From WRGA01 sp031553395 (lineage in GTDB: Bacteria > Bacteroidota > Bacteroidia > Bacteroidales > WRGA01), in contig JAVBLR010000001.1 in NCBI GenBank assembly GCA_031553395.1, positions 1-64,000 on the forward strand: a stretch of DNA of 64,000 bases, read 5' to 3'. The notes below the pieces were generated by a model. That model was not told where the DNA came from. It worked only from the letters and a program-made list of their open reading frames with translations, and searched no databases. Of the stretch, positions 34,601 through 42,739 are shown in pieces. The translations under genes were made by a program, and so were the position numbers. How positions within the stretch are numbered: the first letter of the stretch is position 1; every line of letters begins with the position of its first letter.

Positions 34601-35967
34601 TCTATTGTAATATTGGAATAACTATGTCCCGAATAATCAAATTGAGGAATTGTTCCATTTATATCGGCCATAAAATTTTGAGATGATATGCTCCCTTTTA
34701 CATTAGCCTGAAGTGACATTTTACCAAATTGATCGTCTTTCAATAAATCCTTTAACAAGAAATTGCTGCTTTGTATTTGAGCATCAAAACTGGTGGTTCC
34801 GGAAGCTAGGTTATATCCTGCCAATCCGTTTAGTTGAACATTACCCGGTGCAGTTTGTACATCAAGATTCAAATCCATATTGTCCAATACCCCGTGCGCT
34901 TTTCCTTTTAACCGGATATTTCCCAATTGTGATACTTGTTCGGGCAGAATCATTCTTTCTCCTGTAAAATTTTGAACGATAGATTGGATACCTTTTTCAT
35001 TGATAGACAAATCCATGTTACTTATACTTAATTTCGACTTTTCGAAATTAGCATAGTCGGATATCGAAGCGTCAGCATCTAAAGAAACATTTTCATTCAA
35101 ACTCAAATGCAAATCCTGCAAATTAATAGATGGAAACTCAGCATTTATTTTTCCATTTATCTGTAAAGAATCTGTAAAGTTTGATAGAGTAGGGGCAAGG
35201 TTTTTTATATCAGCTAATTGAATAAAGGATTTATCAATTGAAAGTTCAATTTTTCCTTTATTCATAATGGATGATAATTCCATTCCCGTATAATCGATTT
35301 TTCCCGAGGCTGTTAATTGAGAATGAGGTAAAGCTATTTTTATTGTTTCTAGATTGATAATTTCTCCGGAAGAATTCGCGAATAGCGTTATATTTTGAAT
35401 ATTTAATCCCGATTTTTCTTTGAATGACAAGTTGTTCAATTTTGCATCTAACTTCTTTATATCAATTGATTTCAACGATAATTCTGCAAAAAGGCTGTCA
35501 GCCTCAATATGGTTTACATTGAAGACACCGGGAGTTTCAGGCATAGATTTTACATCGTACCTGATTTTTCCATTGGAAATGCGAATATCATCAATCGCTA
35601 TAACCAAAGAACTTGGCGGTTTCGGAGTAGTATCCTTAGAAGCAAAAGCATCGATTATAAATTGGAAATTCATTGGGCTCGATGCTGAATCCTGATTAAT
35701 ATTTACTGTAAAATCCGATAAAAGAACGTCCTTTATAACAAGTTTATTTTTTAACAATGGAACTAAATCCACATGCGTCGAAAGTTTGTTTGCAAAAAGC
35801 AATGTATCACCAGAGAGGTCTTCTACATATACATTATACAACTCAAGAGAATTAAAAGGGGTAAAGCGTATTTCCCCAATGGTAAATGTTGAATGTATTT
35901 TTTTTGACAATTCGGTTTGCACGATATCCTTCATCCATTGTTGAAAGGAATGCAAGGAAAGTGCCAC
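31633..35967 (-). CDS. tamB: TamB (DUF490) translocation and assembly protein
   Basis: 1444 residues from a GTG at 35967. A long beta-rich (beta-taco) periplasmic chain with a C-terminal DUF490/TamB domain (about 950-1440). TamB links the inner membrane to TamA/TamL and takes part in outer-membrane protein insertion and phospholipid transport. The N-terminal anchor is missing from this start. The same frame continues upstream to 36045 and encodes a lysine-rich start and about 20 hydrophobic residues (ILFIILGSIILLLVGLY), exactly the expected anchor, but contains no ATG, GTG or TTG. Translation may begin at a rare codon such as ATC at 36034-36036, or the sequence has an error there. Confidence 0.9.
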   Translation of the reverse strand: MALSLHSFQQWMKDIVQTELSKKIHSTFTIGEIRFTPFNSLELYNVYVEDLSGDTLLFANKLSTHVDLVPLLKNKLVIKDVLLSDFTVNINQDSASSPMNFQFIIDAFASKDTTPKPPSSLVIAIDDIRISNGKIRYDVKSMPETPGVFNVNHIEADSLFAELSLKSIDIKKLDAKLNNLSFKEKSGLNIQNITLFANSSGEIINLETIKIALPHSQLTASGKIDYTGMELSSIMNKGKIELSIDKSFIQLADIKNLAPTLSNFTDSLQINGKINAEFPSINLQDLHLSLNENVSLDADASISDYANFEKSKLSISNMDLSINEKGIQSIVQNFTGERMILPEQVSQLGNIRLKGKAHGVLDNMDLNLDVQTAPGNVQLNGLAGYNLASGTTSFDAQIQSSNFLLKDLLKDDQFGKMSLQANVKGSISSQNFMADINGTIPQFDYSGHSYSNITIDASAKQNMYTANLKMNDPFGKLTLNASADLSKKLPAIKATLSAKNVLLDKLNLLPGYPDSNLSLALEADIQGDNLDNITGNIKVDSLLFLTEKQRFETTTPLTIIAGFEDNEDRKLSLTSDILNGEISGKISFSTLSMYIQNSLNEYFPSIFSTQNKIIKPGENNFTATITCKNTDKLTQIFDLPFTLMKESSIHISLNDMNNDIECLGNFPQLNAGGTLFNDIVLNISNKQGPLNLSLKGNMPDKENIPLLFELSGVTMHDSTSLNLNFDNPKSDFRLKGDIHLTALFSRLSEKLPLKITMAIHPSNVNVNNLALRIPSSTINIEDDKFIINKFRIEQTSDEYIQANGIYSSTGTDTLAVNINKINLNTIAKTIGLDLNIGGLADGKIDISGTTGNPNIFTKKFSINNITLNNDIIGNLITDSDWDSNKGGIALKSILERTNNDNSTIEGNIYPLKDSLNINVDLKDFEVAWLQPFLKGTLHDLGGNISSVLTVKGKLSDPYINGFIYADNTRFGIDFTNVTYSLSDTIAISPTRLDIRNLAIKDSNGKTAYIDCKVNHQNFKNLSYDLSMKMNDFLVLNTMEKKDSLFYGLVKLSGNINASGTDAGVKVGLRLQNSSDSKIAVILPSNTTATEYKSLVFLDKRTEEEKKEQEEEKKPDSTFPIDLNMTLNITPDMLFTVFLDPSMTDNASVNGTGNIRMNYNMATSAMNIFGDYTISKGDCVISLKGISKKKFTINEGSKVIFNGDPMKAKFDITAYYAVKADLGTLDQSFTTDMRTSRTNVHCVLNIKGNMDKMDISYDIQLPDLSDDIEQKMKSYINNNDIMIREFAYLLALGSFYAPDYATAAKSNNSLWSSVASSTLSSTLNGLVSGVLGKNWTIGTNINSAQGDASELEMDISVSTQLFNNRLILNTNLGYDNTNTTTNSNFIGDFDAELKLNRSGSLRLKAYNKTNDQYYEKSPTTQGVGFVYTKESRFFKNLFKPQKQKK

Positions 35968-36134
35968 ATATAAACCGACTAATAGTAGTATGATACTTCC
36001 CAGTATAATAAATAATATGTTGCGTAGCTTTTTGATAACTCTCTTTTAGTTACAATTATAATTGTCAAAAATGGATTGAATAAAAGACCCGGATGTTCAT
36101 AAAACAAAAGAACATATTAATCAGTTCGGTTAAA

Positions 36135-36749
36135 TTAATTCTCCTCGCCTGAAAAATAAGTATCTAATTCTTTCAAAACGACGTCTGTCGTTTTTACATT
36201 TTCGTGAAATTTAGTCAGAGGTTCAACAACAGATGGAAATTCGTCTATAAAATGTAAATCTGCATTTTCTTTCAACCCGAATTTTTCCATTGTTTCCCGG
36301 AAAGTCATTTCGTGACTTCCCCAATATTTTATATACTTGGTTTCCGATACCAGAATTTCCTCCAAAACATACTCGACATGAAAAAGGAGCCCGAATTCCA
36401 AATTACAATCTTGGGTTAATTCAAATTTCAATTGTTCGAGTTTGGGTAAAATGTCGCTTTTTTCCATGTATCTGCCAACGATTGTTTCTTTACCGTATTC
36501 ATTGTAGATGCAATTAATTCTGTTGGGCATCGTTTCGGATAGTGCTACAAATAAATTCCACAACCGGGAATTGTTGATATTGATTTCGGCATAAAATGAA
36601 AAAGGCAGGTAATCATCGGTATTTTGTGTAAGTTTATACCCTTCTTCAATAGTTGCTTGTTCCATTTCTTTTAATCTTCGGATAATATCGGAATTTTTGG
36701 AAATTTCCTCTTCACGAGGCAATCTTATGGTTATAGGTTTCTCTAACAT
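36135..36749 (-). CDS. Conserved hypothetical protein, about 204 residues
   Basis: Soluble, acidic, with no signal peptide or membrane span. It starts MLEKPITIRLPREEE at the ATG at 36749; the longer frame (to 36818) is rejected because a TATCTTTA promoter-like element on the minus strand (36794-36801) lies within it. I do not recognise the family. There are no clustered Cys or His residues. It sits between tamB and a divergent sigma factor gene, and gives no hint of function from its neighbours. Confidence 0.6.
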   Translation of the reverse strand: MLEKPITIRLPREEEISKNSDIIRRLKEMEQATIEEGYKLTQNTDDYLPFSFYAEININNSRLWNLFVALSETMPNRINCIYNEYGKETIVGRYMEKSDILPKLEQLKFELTQDCNLEFGLLFHVEYVLEEILVSETKYIKYWGSHEMTFRETMEKFGLKENADLHFIDEFPSVVEPLTKFHENVKTTDVVLKELDTYFSGEEN

Positions 36750-36793
36750 ATCGATTAATTTTGAGTTTTGAATTAAAATGATTTTCAACTCGT

Positions 36794-36801
36794 AAAGATA
36801 T
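36794..36801 (-). promoter_or_regulatory. Putative -7 element of the 36749 gene
   Basis: TATCTTTA on the minus strand, 45 bases before the ATG at 36749; last base differs from the TAnnTTTG consensus. Confidence 0.35.
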
Positions 36802-36999
36802 AGAAGAATATAATTCAATTATGTTTTGTAAATAAAAACAATAATTTTATTTATTTTTGCATTTTATTAAAAGAAACATAAATGAGGATTAATTTATTTA
36901 TTATAAGGTAGTTATTTATTAGTTGGAAGAGGTTGTGTTTTTTTATTACAAAAAATAGCTCTTCTTTCCGAAAAAAGAGGAATAAATTGAAACTTATAG

Positions 37000-37007
37000 T
37001 ATTTTTG
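37000..37007 (+). promoter_or_regulatory. Putative -7 element, ECF sigma factor gene
   Basis: TATTTTTG matches TAnnTTTG, 21 bases before the ATG at 37028. No clear -33 element. Confidence 0.45.
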
Positions 37008-37027
37008 TCCGTCGTTATAAAAGCAGA

Positions 37028-37540
37028 ATGCATCACGCAGTTTTTACAAATAATATACTTCCGTTAAAGAACAAGCTGTATCGGTTTGCTTTACGTATCA
37101 TACAAGATACGGATGAGGCAGAAGATATTGTTCAGGATGCTATGCTTAAAATATGGAATAAGCGAGAGGAATGGAATAAGATCGATAACATGGAGGCCTA
37201 TTGTTATCGGGTCGTTAAGAATCTAATATGGGATCGGATACAAAGTAAAGATTATCGGAACGAGAAATATGAAGTTCAAATCCATGACAGTTTGGACACA
37301 CGGAATCCTTACAGTCAAATGGTTGAGAGTGAACAACTAAGGTTAATACATAAATTGATGAATAAATTACCGGAGGCTCAAAAGGCGACTATGCAGTTGC
37401 GTGATATAGAAGGACTTCCGTATGTTGAAATCGCTGAAATATTGAATATTAGCGAATCTCAAGTAAAAAATAACTTATTCAGAGGCCGCCAGAAACTAAA
37501 ACAACTCTTTGAAAAAATAAATAACTATGAACGCCCGTGA
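37028..37540 (+). CDS. ECF-type RNA polymerase sigma factor
   Basis: 170 residues. Region 2 (DEAEDIVQDAMLKIWNKREEW, about 28-48, and the YCYRVVKNLIWDRI helix) and region 4 (LPEAQKATMQLRDIEGLPYVEIAEILNISESQVKNNLFRGRQKL, about 114-157) are clear. Its stop overlaps the next gene by 14 bases. It should direct polymerase to a small regulon, perhaps including its own operon. Confidence 0.93.
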   Translation: MHHAVFTNNILPLKNKLYRFALRIIQDTDEAEDIVQDAMLKIWNKREEWNKIDNMEAYCYRVVKNLIWDRIQSKDYRNEKYEVQIHDSLDTRNPYSQMVESEQLRLIHKLMNKLPEAQKATMQLRDIEGLPYVEIAEILNISESQVKNNLFRGRQKLKQLFEKINNYERP

Positions 37541-38042
37541 AATTGAAATATTAATACAAAAATATTGGGATTGCGAAACTTCCCGGGATGAAGAAATACT
37601 CCTGCAGAATTTCTTCTTACAGGAGGATATACCGGAAGAATTAAAACAATACCAAGGACTTTTCACGTATAAAAAAGAACAGTCGGAATTATCATTGGAT
37701 GAAAGTTTTGATGAAAAGATACTTTCTCTTATAGCCGAAGAACCACAACAAACAGGCTATAGAAAAAAAACATTATTTTCTCAAATAACAAGAATTGCGG
37801 CAGTAGCTCTTATTTGCCTTACAATTGGAAGTGTAGCCACTTATTTTTTGACACAAGATGATGAGGTTGTATACACCGATACATACGACACTCCTCAAGA
37901 AGCATATTCTGTTATTCAGACAGCTGTTTTTGCGGTAAGTAATAACTTGCGGGAAGGAAAATATGGTACAGTGGAAGCAATGTCTAAATTGAATGATTTT
38001 AATGAGTATTTTGCACCGGTAAAAAAAGGAAATAGAAAGTGA
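37527..38042 (+). CDS. Probable anti-sigma factor, single-span membrane protein
   Basis: 171 residues: a cytoplasmic part (about 1-90, starting MNAREIEILIQKYWDCETS, rich in acidic residues), one membrane span (about 91-110) and a short periplasmic tail. Topology and the 14-base overlap with the sigma gene suggest an anti-sigma factor. It has no FecR domain, and I see no zinc-binding anti-sigma motif. The role is inferred from context. Confidence 0.65.
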   Translation: MNAREIEILIQKYWDCETSRDEEILLQNFFLQEDIPEELKQYQGLFTYKKEQSELSLDESFDEKILSLIAEEPQQTGYRKKTLFSQITRIAAVALICLTIGSVATYFLTQDDEVVYTDTYDTPQEAYSVIQTAVFAVSNNLREGKYGTVEAMSKLNDFNEYFAPVKKGNRK

Positions 38043-38066
38043 AGAATAATAAATAATACAGTTTAA

Positions 38067-38543
38067 ATGAAAAAAATAATAACAACATTAGTATTCTTTG
38101 GGTTGTGTGTAATGGTATCTGCACAAGATTTCTCCAATAACTTTTTAGAAGCGAATAAAGATAAACAAGCTGATTTTACAATTGTGAATGTAACACCATC
38201 TATGCTAAAGATGATTGTTGATCAAATGGGAAGTGAAGCAGATGCCGAGATGAAAACATTTATCCAGAATATAAAGGGATTCCGTATGGTCACTGCTGCA
38301 AATAATAGCAAAAATCATTATAATTCAGCAAAAAGTTCTTTATCAGGACAATATGAAGAGTTGGTTTCAGTGGATAATTCAGCTAAGAATGTACGAATTT
38401 ATACGAAGGATGCAAAAAATAATGTGGCTTCAGAGGTTATTATGTTAATGTTAGAAAATACAAAATTCACTTTAATTGATATAAGCGGTAAAATTGACTT
38501 GAATCAATTATCTAAATTATCAACTATCGTAAGTAAGATGTAA
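38067..38543 (+). CDS. Secreted DUF4252 protein
   Basis: 158 residues with a signal peptide (MKKIITTLVFFGLCVMVSAQ). The mature part resembles the DUF4252 family (EELVSVDNSAKNVRIYTKDA, VIMLMLENTKFTLIDISGKIDLNQLSKL). Such proteins are commonly the third gene of ECF sigma/anti-sigma units in Bacteroidetes. Function unknown. A strong terminator follows. Confidence 0.75.
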   Translation: MKKIITTLVFFGLCVMVSAQDFSNNFLEANKDKQADFTIVNVTPSMLKMIVDQMGSEADAEMKTFIQNIKGFRMVTAANNSKNHYNSAKSSLSGQYEELVSVDNSAKNVRIYTKDAKNNVASEVIMLMLENTKFTLIDISGKIDLNQLSKLSTIVSKM

Positions 38544-38595
38544 TTTTAAACATAAAGATTTAGCTTTTTTATAATTTTCTTTTGAATTTAACGGA

Positions 38596-38630
38596 AAAAA
38601 CCGGCAGAACGAGATGTTTAGCCGGTTTTT
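38596..38630. terminator. Bidirectional terminator between DUF4252 and GSCFA genes
   Basis: AAAAACCGGC at 38596-38605 pairs perfectly with GCCGGTTTTT at 38621-38630. The A and T runs let it work for both convergent genes. Confidence 0.85.
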
Positions 38631-38666
38631 ATATTTTAAAGCAATTAGCTTCGTACAACTTAATTG

Positions 38667-39656
38667 CTATAAATCCGTCAGTCTGTGATTAAATTCAACT
38701 AATTCTTTATCAATATCTAAGTTAGGATAGAGTGTCTTTAAATTATTCAATATTTCAATGTTTTTCTGAATGAATAATTGGTATTCTTTTGAATTTTGGT
38801 TGAAAGGTTTATGAGTTAATGCTTTTCTAATTTTTTCCCACTGTTGCATTTTTTCTTGTGTTTCTGTGCTTAAAAGGCTAGCGGAAAATTGCTTCCAAAT
38901 ATAGGATATTGCAAAATCCGAAATATGAAGCATATCATCTGCATAGAAACGATAATCCCGCAATTCGTCCATTATAATTTCATACGATGGAAAGTAATTC
39001 ACATTTTCAAATTCTTCTTGTAATTGCTCGATTGCCAATAACAATATAGATTTACTCAATTGATTATTGTGAGCGCCATCCTTCCAATGCCGAATTGGGC
39101 TTACGGTGAATATGATGTTAAGGCTAGGATTTATTGCTTTTAATTTGTTTATTAAAATAGTATAATTTTCTACAATATTATTTATATTCAATCGTTTACG
39201 AATGAATAATTTTTCCGATAGTTTGTGGCAATTCGATACAACACTATTATTTTCTTTCAAATAATAAACATACGCTGTTCCGAATGTAATTAATAGAAAA
39301 TTAGAGTTTTGTAAATCATTGTAGGCCTTTTCTAATGATTCATTGATTGTATTCAAGCATGTTTTCATATCCGTTGATGAAAACCGGCTATGATGGCTAA
39401 AACTGTGGAATATATCGTTCTGTTGCAACAGGTCTTTTTCGGTATAAATCTTTTTATTTAACAAATCATTTAAAGCCGAATTTATCGACATCGGATTATA
39501 TAAAATGCCAAAAGGATTGATATTTACATCAAATTTGTGTTCCAATAATTTATTTCCGATATGTTCGGCAAAACAAGAACCGAATAATAAAATTTTATCC
39601 GTATATGAAATTGTAAATGAATAGGATGGTATTTTTACAATAGTTCTGAAATCCAT
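38667..39656 (-). CDS. GSCFA-domain protein
   Basis: 329 residues. The defining motif GSCFAEHIGNKL is near the N terminus (about 27-38), with FGTAYVYYL (about 125) and FTVSPIRHWKDG (about 187). The family is SGNH/GDSL hydrolase-like in fold; substrate unknown. It is four bases from cdd and surely co-transcribed with it. Confidence 0.9.
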   Translation of the reverse strand: MDFRTIVKIPSYSFTISYTDKILLFGSCFAEHIGNKLLEHKFDVNINPFGILYNPMSINSALNDLLNKKIYTEKDLLQQNDIFHSFSHHSRFSSTDMKTCLNTINESLEKAYNDLQNSNFLLITFGTAYVYYLKENNSVVSNCHKLSEKLFIRKRLNINNIVENYTILINKLKAINPSLNIIFTVSPIRHWKDGAHNNQLSKSILLLAIEQLQEEFENVNYFPSYEIIMDELRDYRFYADDMLHISDFAISYIWKQFSASLLSTETQEKMQQWEKIRKALTHKPFNQNSKEYQLFIQKNIEILNNLKTLYPNLDIDKELVEFNHRLTDL

Positions 39657-39659
39657 AAC

Positions 39660-40142
39660 TTACTTTTCCAGATTGCTTTTATCAAAACTTAATGGGAGAA
39701 TATCTTTGATACTGTAAATAATATACGTTTCTTTTTCTCCTGCCAAAAGTAATCTTATGGATTTCTGAAATCGGTTTTCAGCCTCAAGAATAACTTGCCG
39801 GCAGGCTCCGCAAGGGGAAACCGGATGTTGGGAAAAAGCTCCGTTTTTTTGAGCAACTATACTAATCATACTTATTGCAGCATCAGGGTAATTCGCGTTA
39901 GCATACATCAGAGCAATCCTTTCGGCGCATAACCCGGAAGGGTAGGCAGCATTCTCCTGATTGTTTCCTGAAAATATTTCGCCATTTTCCAACAATACAG
40001 CACAACCTACATTGAATCCTGAATAAGGAGAATATGCTTTAATTGAAGCATCTTTTGCTATGTTAATTAGCTTTTTTTCAATATCATTTAAGGTGTTTTC
40101 ATTACAAACGATTATCTTTGCCTCGATTTTCAGATTTTTCAT
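39660..40142 (-). CDS. cdd: Cytidine deaminase
   Basis: 160 residues. Zinc motifs CAERIAL (catalytic Glu) and PCGACRQVI are present, plus YSGFNVGCAVLLENGEIFSGNNQENAAYPSG. It deaminates cytidine and deoxycytidine. Its ATG lies only 12 bases from the divergent glucosaminidase ATG. Confidence 0.93.
   Translation of the reverse strand: MKNLKIEAKIIVCNENTLNDIEKKLINIAKDASIKAYSPYSGFNVGCAVLLENGEIFSGNNQENAAYPSGLCAERIALMYANANYPDAAISMISIVAQKNGAFSQHPVSPCGACRQVILEAENRFQKSIRLLLAGEKETYIIYSIKDILPLSFDKSNLEK
40113..40120 (+). promoter_or_regulatory. -7 element of the glucosaminidase promoter, inside cdd
   Basis: TATCTTTG, followed by C, is an exact match to TAnnTTTG. It lies 35 bases before the ATG at 40155, within the 5' end of the divergent cdd coding region. 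A TTTA at 40087-40090 is the nearest -33 candidate. Confidence 0.6.
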
Positions 40143-40154
40143 AAAACAATCAAA

Positions 40155-41114
40155 ATGAATAATACAATGTACAAATGTACAATAAATAAAATAACGAAAA
40201 TATCCTTATTCTTTTTCGTGTTTGTATTTTCAGGATTTGTATTTGCTCAACGGAGTAAAGCCTACGATGATTATATCAAGATACACAAGGAATTAGCTAT
40301 TTCTCATATGATGACATATAAAATTCCGGCGAGTGTAACGCTTGCTCAAGGATTATTAGAGTCAGGTGCTGGAAAAAGTCGTTTGGCTACACAAGCCAAC
40401 AATCATTTTGGAATTAAATGCCACAAGGAATGGAAAGGTCCTTCAATTGCCGTAACCGACGATGCTCCGAATGAATGTTTCCGGAAATATGAATCTGTGG
40501 TTGATTCTTATGCCGATCATTCAAAATTTCTTCAAAGAAGCAGATATTCAGCCTTATTCGACCTTGAAATTACCGATTATAAAGGTTGGGCAAAGGGATT
40601 GCAGGAAGCCGGGTATGCAACAGATAAGGCGTATGCGAATAAATTGATAAAATTGATTGAAGATTATCAGTTGTATCAGTATGATGACCCGAAATACGCA
40701 TTGTCTGCATCCAAAGAAGCGAAAAATACTGCTTCAGTTGTTAAAGATAAAAAGCCGGAACGTGTATTTACGTATGAAATTTATAAAACATCAAGCGGAT
40801 TATTGTATGTTGAAGCAAAAGCAGGCGATACCTATAATTCGGTTGCAAATGCATTAGGATTTAAAGGCAAGGATTTGATAAAATACAACGATGTGCCGAC
40901 AGCAAATTTTCCATTAAACAAAGGTGATATTGTGTATTTGGAAAAGAAGAAAAAGAAAACCGAAGTTCCGCTGTATTACCATATTGTGGTTCCGGGAGAA
41001 TCCATGCATAGTATATCTCAACTGTATGGAGTTCAACTGAAAAACCTTTACAAGATAAATAAGAAAAAAGGAGATTATATTCCGGAAGATGGAGATCAAT
41101 TGAGCCTTAGGTAA
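40155..41114 (+). CDS. Secreted glucosaminidase/muramidase with LysM domain
   Basis: 319 residues. Signal peptide (about 12-31, SGFVFAQ), then a FlgJ-type glucosaminidase domain (about 40-170: SVTLAQGLLESGAGKSRLA with the catalytic Glu, NNHFGIKC), then a C-terminal region (about 205-318) with a weak LysM-like repeat and a clear LysM repeat (YYHIVVPGESMHSISQLYG). It cleaves peptidoglycan glycan strands. The ATG at 40167 is an alternative start. Confidence 0.92.
   Translation: MNNTMYKCTINKITKISLFFFVFVFSGFVFAQRSKAYDDYIKIHKELAISHMMTYKIPASVTLAQGLLESGAGKSRLATQANNHFGIKCHKEWKGPSIAVTDDAPNECFRKYESVVDSYADHSKFLQRSRYSALFDLEITDYKGWAKGLQEAGYATDKAYANKLIKLIEDYQLYQYDDPKYALSASKEAKNTASVVKDKKPERVFTYEIYKTSSGLLYVEAKAGDTYNSVANALGFKGKDLIKYNDVPTANFPLNKGDIVYLEKKKKKTEVPLYYHIVVPGESMHSISQLYGVQLKNLYKINKKKGDYIPEDGDQLSLR
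40172..40179 (-). promoter_or_regulatory. -7 element of the cdd promoter, inside the glucosaminidase gene
   Basis: TACATTTG on the minus strand matches TAnnTTTG, 30 bases before the cdd ATG and inside the 5' end of the divergent gene. Together with 40113-40120 it predicts two transcripts overlapping at their 5' ends. Confidence 0.55.
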
Positions 41115-41133
41115 ATATCTTGATAGAATCAAT

Positions 41134-42552
41134 TTATTCTTCTATCATTTCTTCACTCAAATTGATAAGATATAATTTTTCGGTAGCGCGGGTAAAAGCG
41201 GTATAAAGCCAACGGTAAAAATCTATTCCAAGATGTTCCTGAGCAATATACCCCATATCCAGAAAAACATTTTTCCATTGTCCGCCTTGCGCTTTGTGGC
41301 ATGTAAGTGCATAACCATATTTTACCTGAAGGCAGTTGTAATAAGGATCTTGTTTTAGTTTTCGCATTTTTCCCGCTTTGGTAGGAATATCGGCATAATC
41401 TTCCAAAATTGAAAAAAACAGATTATTGCTTTGTTCGCGTGAAAGGGAAGCTGTTTTGGAATGAAGTGTATCCAGCAGTATTTTTACTTCCAACTCCAAC
41501 TCATAATCCAATAATGAAATTGTAACATCAGCAAAACGGAATCCATACATTTCTTCCGTTCGATGTACCCGTTTTACTTGAGCAATATCCCCATTGGCAA
41601 TGAAATCGAGTTCTTCGTATTTTTCTCCCCAATAATAATTGTTTTTTACAATCATCAACAAATCGCCACTTGACAATTCTTCTTCGCGATAAAGAATACT
41701 ATTGCGAATCCCATTATTATAGATATTTGAACGTTTATTTGAACGGGAAATCACAGTTGTTTCTTCAATTCCCGAATGGTCATAAGCAGAGGAAATAGCT
41801 TCGATTAGTTCATCTCCACGAAGTTGTATAATATCAGGAAAGCTTTTTAATGTGATTTTAGGGTATAATCCGGTATTACCTTCGGTAATTAAGGTGCGAA
41901 TATCTGTTGCATTTTTTAAAATACCAGAAGTAAGATGTTGCCGGATAACCTGTGTAAGCGTAAAAGTATCAATATTTAATCCAAAACTTTTCAATAAATC
42001 CAAATTAAAAGCAGGACTGATACTTTCACCTACCGGAGGAAGCTGTGCCGAATCTCCCATCAGCAATAAACGGCAGCCTTCGCCGGTATAAACATATTCA
42101 ATCAAATCATCCAACAAGTGTCCTGATCCAAAAACAGTATTATCAGAACTTCCATTTGAAATCATGGAAGCCTCATCAACGATAAACAATGTATGTTTAT
42201 GTAAATTGGCATTTAGTTCAAAACCAATATTTTCATTCGAAAACTTCTTTTGTCGGTAAATTTTTTTGTGAATTGTATAAGCCGGATGTTGTGAATAAGA
42301 AGAAAATACCTTTGCTGCACGGCCTGTGGGTGCTAATAAAACCGTTTTCTGCTTTAAAGAAGTCAATGCCTTAACCAAAGCTCCAACCAACGAACTTTTT
42401 CCTGTTCCGGCATATCCCTTCAATAGAAATAAAGCATCCGAGTCAGTGCCAAGCAAAAAAGCCGACAATTTATCCAGGAGAATAACCTGGTCATTTGTAG
42501 GCTCATGAGGAAAAAATTTCCGTATCTGCTCAACAAGAAAATCACCAACCAT
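41134..42552 (-). CDS. RecD-like ATP-dependent DNA helicase
   Basis: 472 residues, superfamily 1. Walker A GYAGTGKSS (46-54), LLAPTGRAA (motif Ia), FIVDEASMI (motif II), LLMGDSAQLPPVGES (motif III) and the C-terminal YGYALTCHKAQGGQWKNV (motif V/VI region, about 416-433). The family is often annotated AAA or RecD2-like. It probably works in recombination or repair. It converges with the glucosaminidase gene. Confidence 0.9.
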   Translation of the reverse strand: MVGDFLVEQIRKFFPHEPTNDQVILLDKLSAFLLGTDSDALFLLKGYAGTGKSSLVGALVKALTSLKQKTVLLAPTGRAAKVFSSYSQHPAYTIHKKIYRQKKFSNENIGFELNANLHKHTLFIVDEASMISNGSSDNTVFGSGHLLDDLIEYVYTGEGCRLLLMGDSAQLPPVGESISPAFNLDLLKSFGLNIDTFTLTQVIRQHLTSGILKNATDIRTLITEGNTGLYPKITLKSFPDIIQLRGDELIEAISSAYDHSGIEETTVISRSNKRSNIYNNGIRNSILYREEELSSGDLLMIVKNNYYWGEKYEELDFIANGDIAQVKRVHRTEEMYGFRFADVTISLLDYELELEVKILLDTLHSKTASLSREQSNNLFFSILEDYADIPTKAGKMRKLKQDPYYNCLQVKYGYALTCHKAQGGQWKNVFLDMGYIAQEHLGIDFYRWLYTAFTRATEKLYLINLSEEMIEE

Positions 42553-42571
42553 CTTTAAATTAAAAATTAAG

Positions 42572-42731
42572 AATTAAAAATTAAGAATTTTAAGAGGATT
42601 GAGTTGATGTGAAATTTCATTTGATAATCAAGTGCATATTATGTGTTTACTTTTGAGTTAGTGCAAGCAAGATAATCATGCAAAATTAAGAATTAAGAAT
42701 CATTCCATGTGAAAATTCTTAATTTTTAATT
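42572..42731. repeat. 20-base perfect inverted repeat, permease-helicase gap
   Basis: AATTAAAAATTAAGAATTTT at 42572-42591 pairs perfectly with 42712-42731, with about 120 bases between. Both arms continue as near-tandem AATTAAGAATTAAA words, and a third block of such words lies at 42682-42700. It occupies most of the 187-base gap. Confidence 0.8.
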
Positions 42732-42739
42732 TTTAACTC

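Noticed and set aside
36052..36065. Palindrome ACAATTATAATTGT upstream of tamB
   Set aside because: A perfect 14-base palindrome, but made only of AT-rich sequence with one G/C pair per arm, and no second copy at another promoter. Chance is a sufficient explanation.
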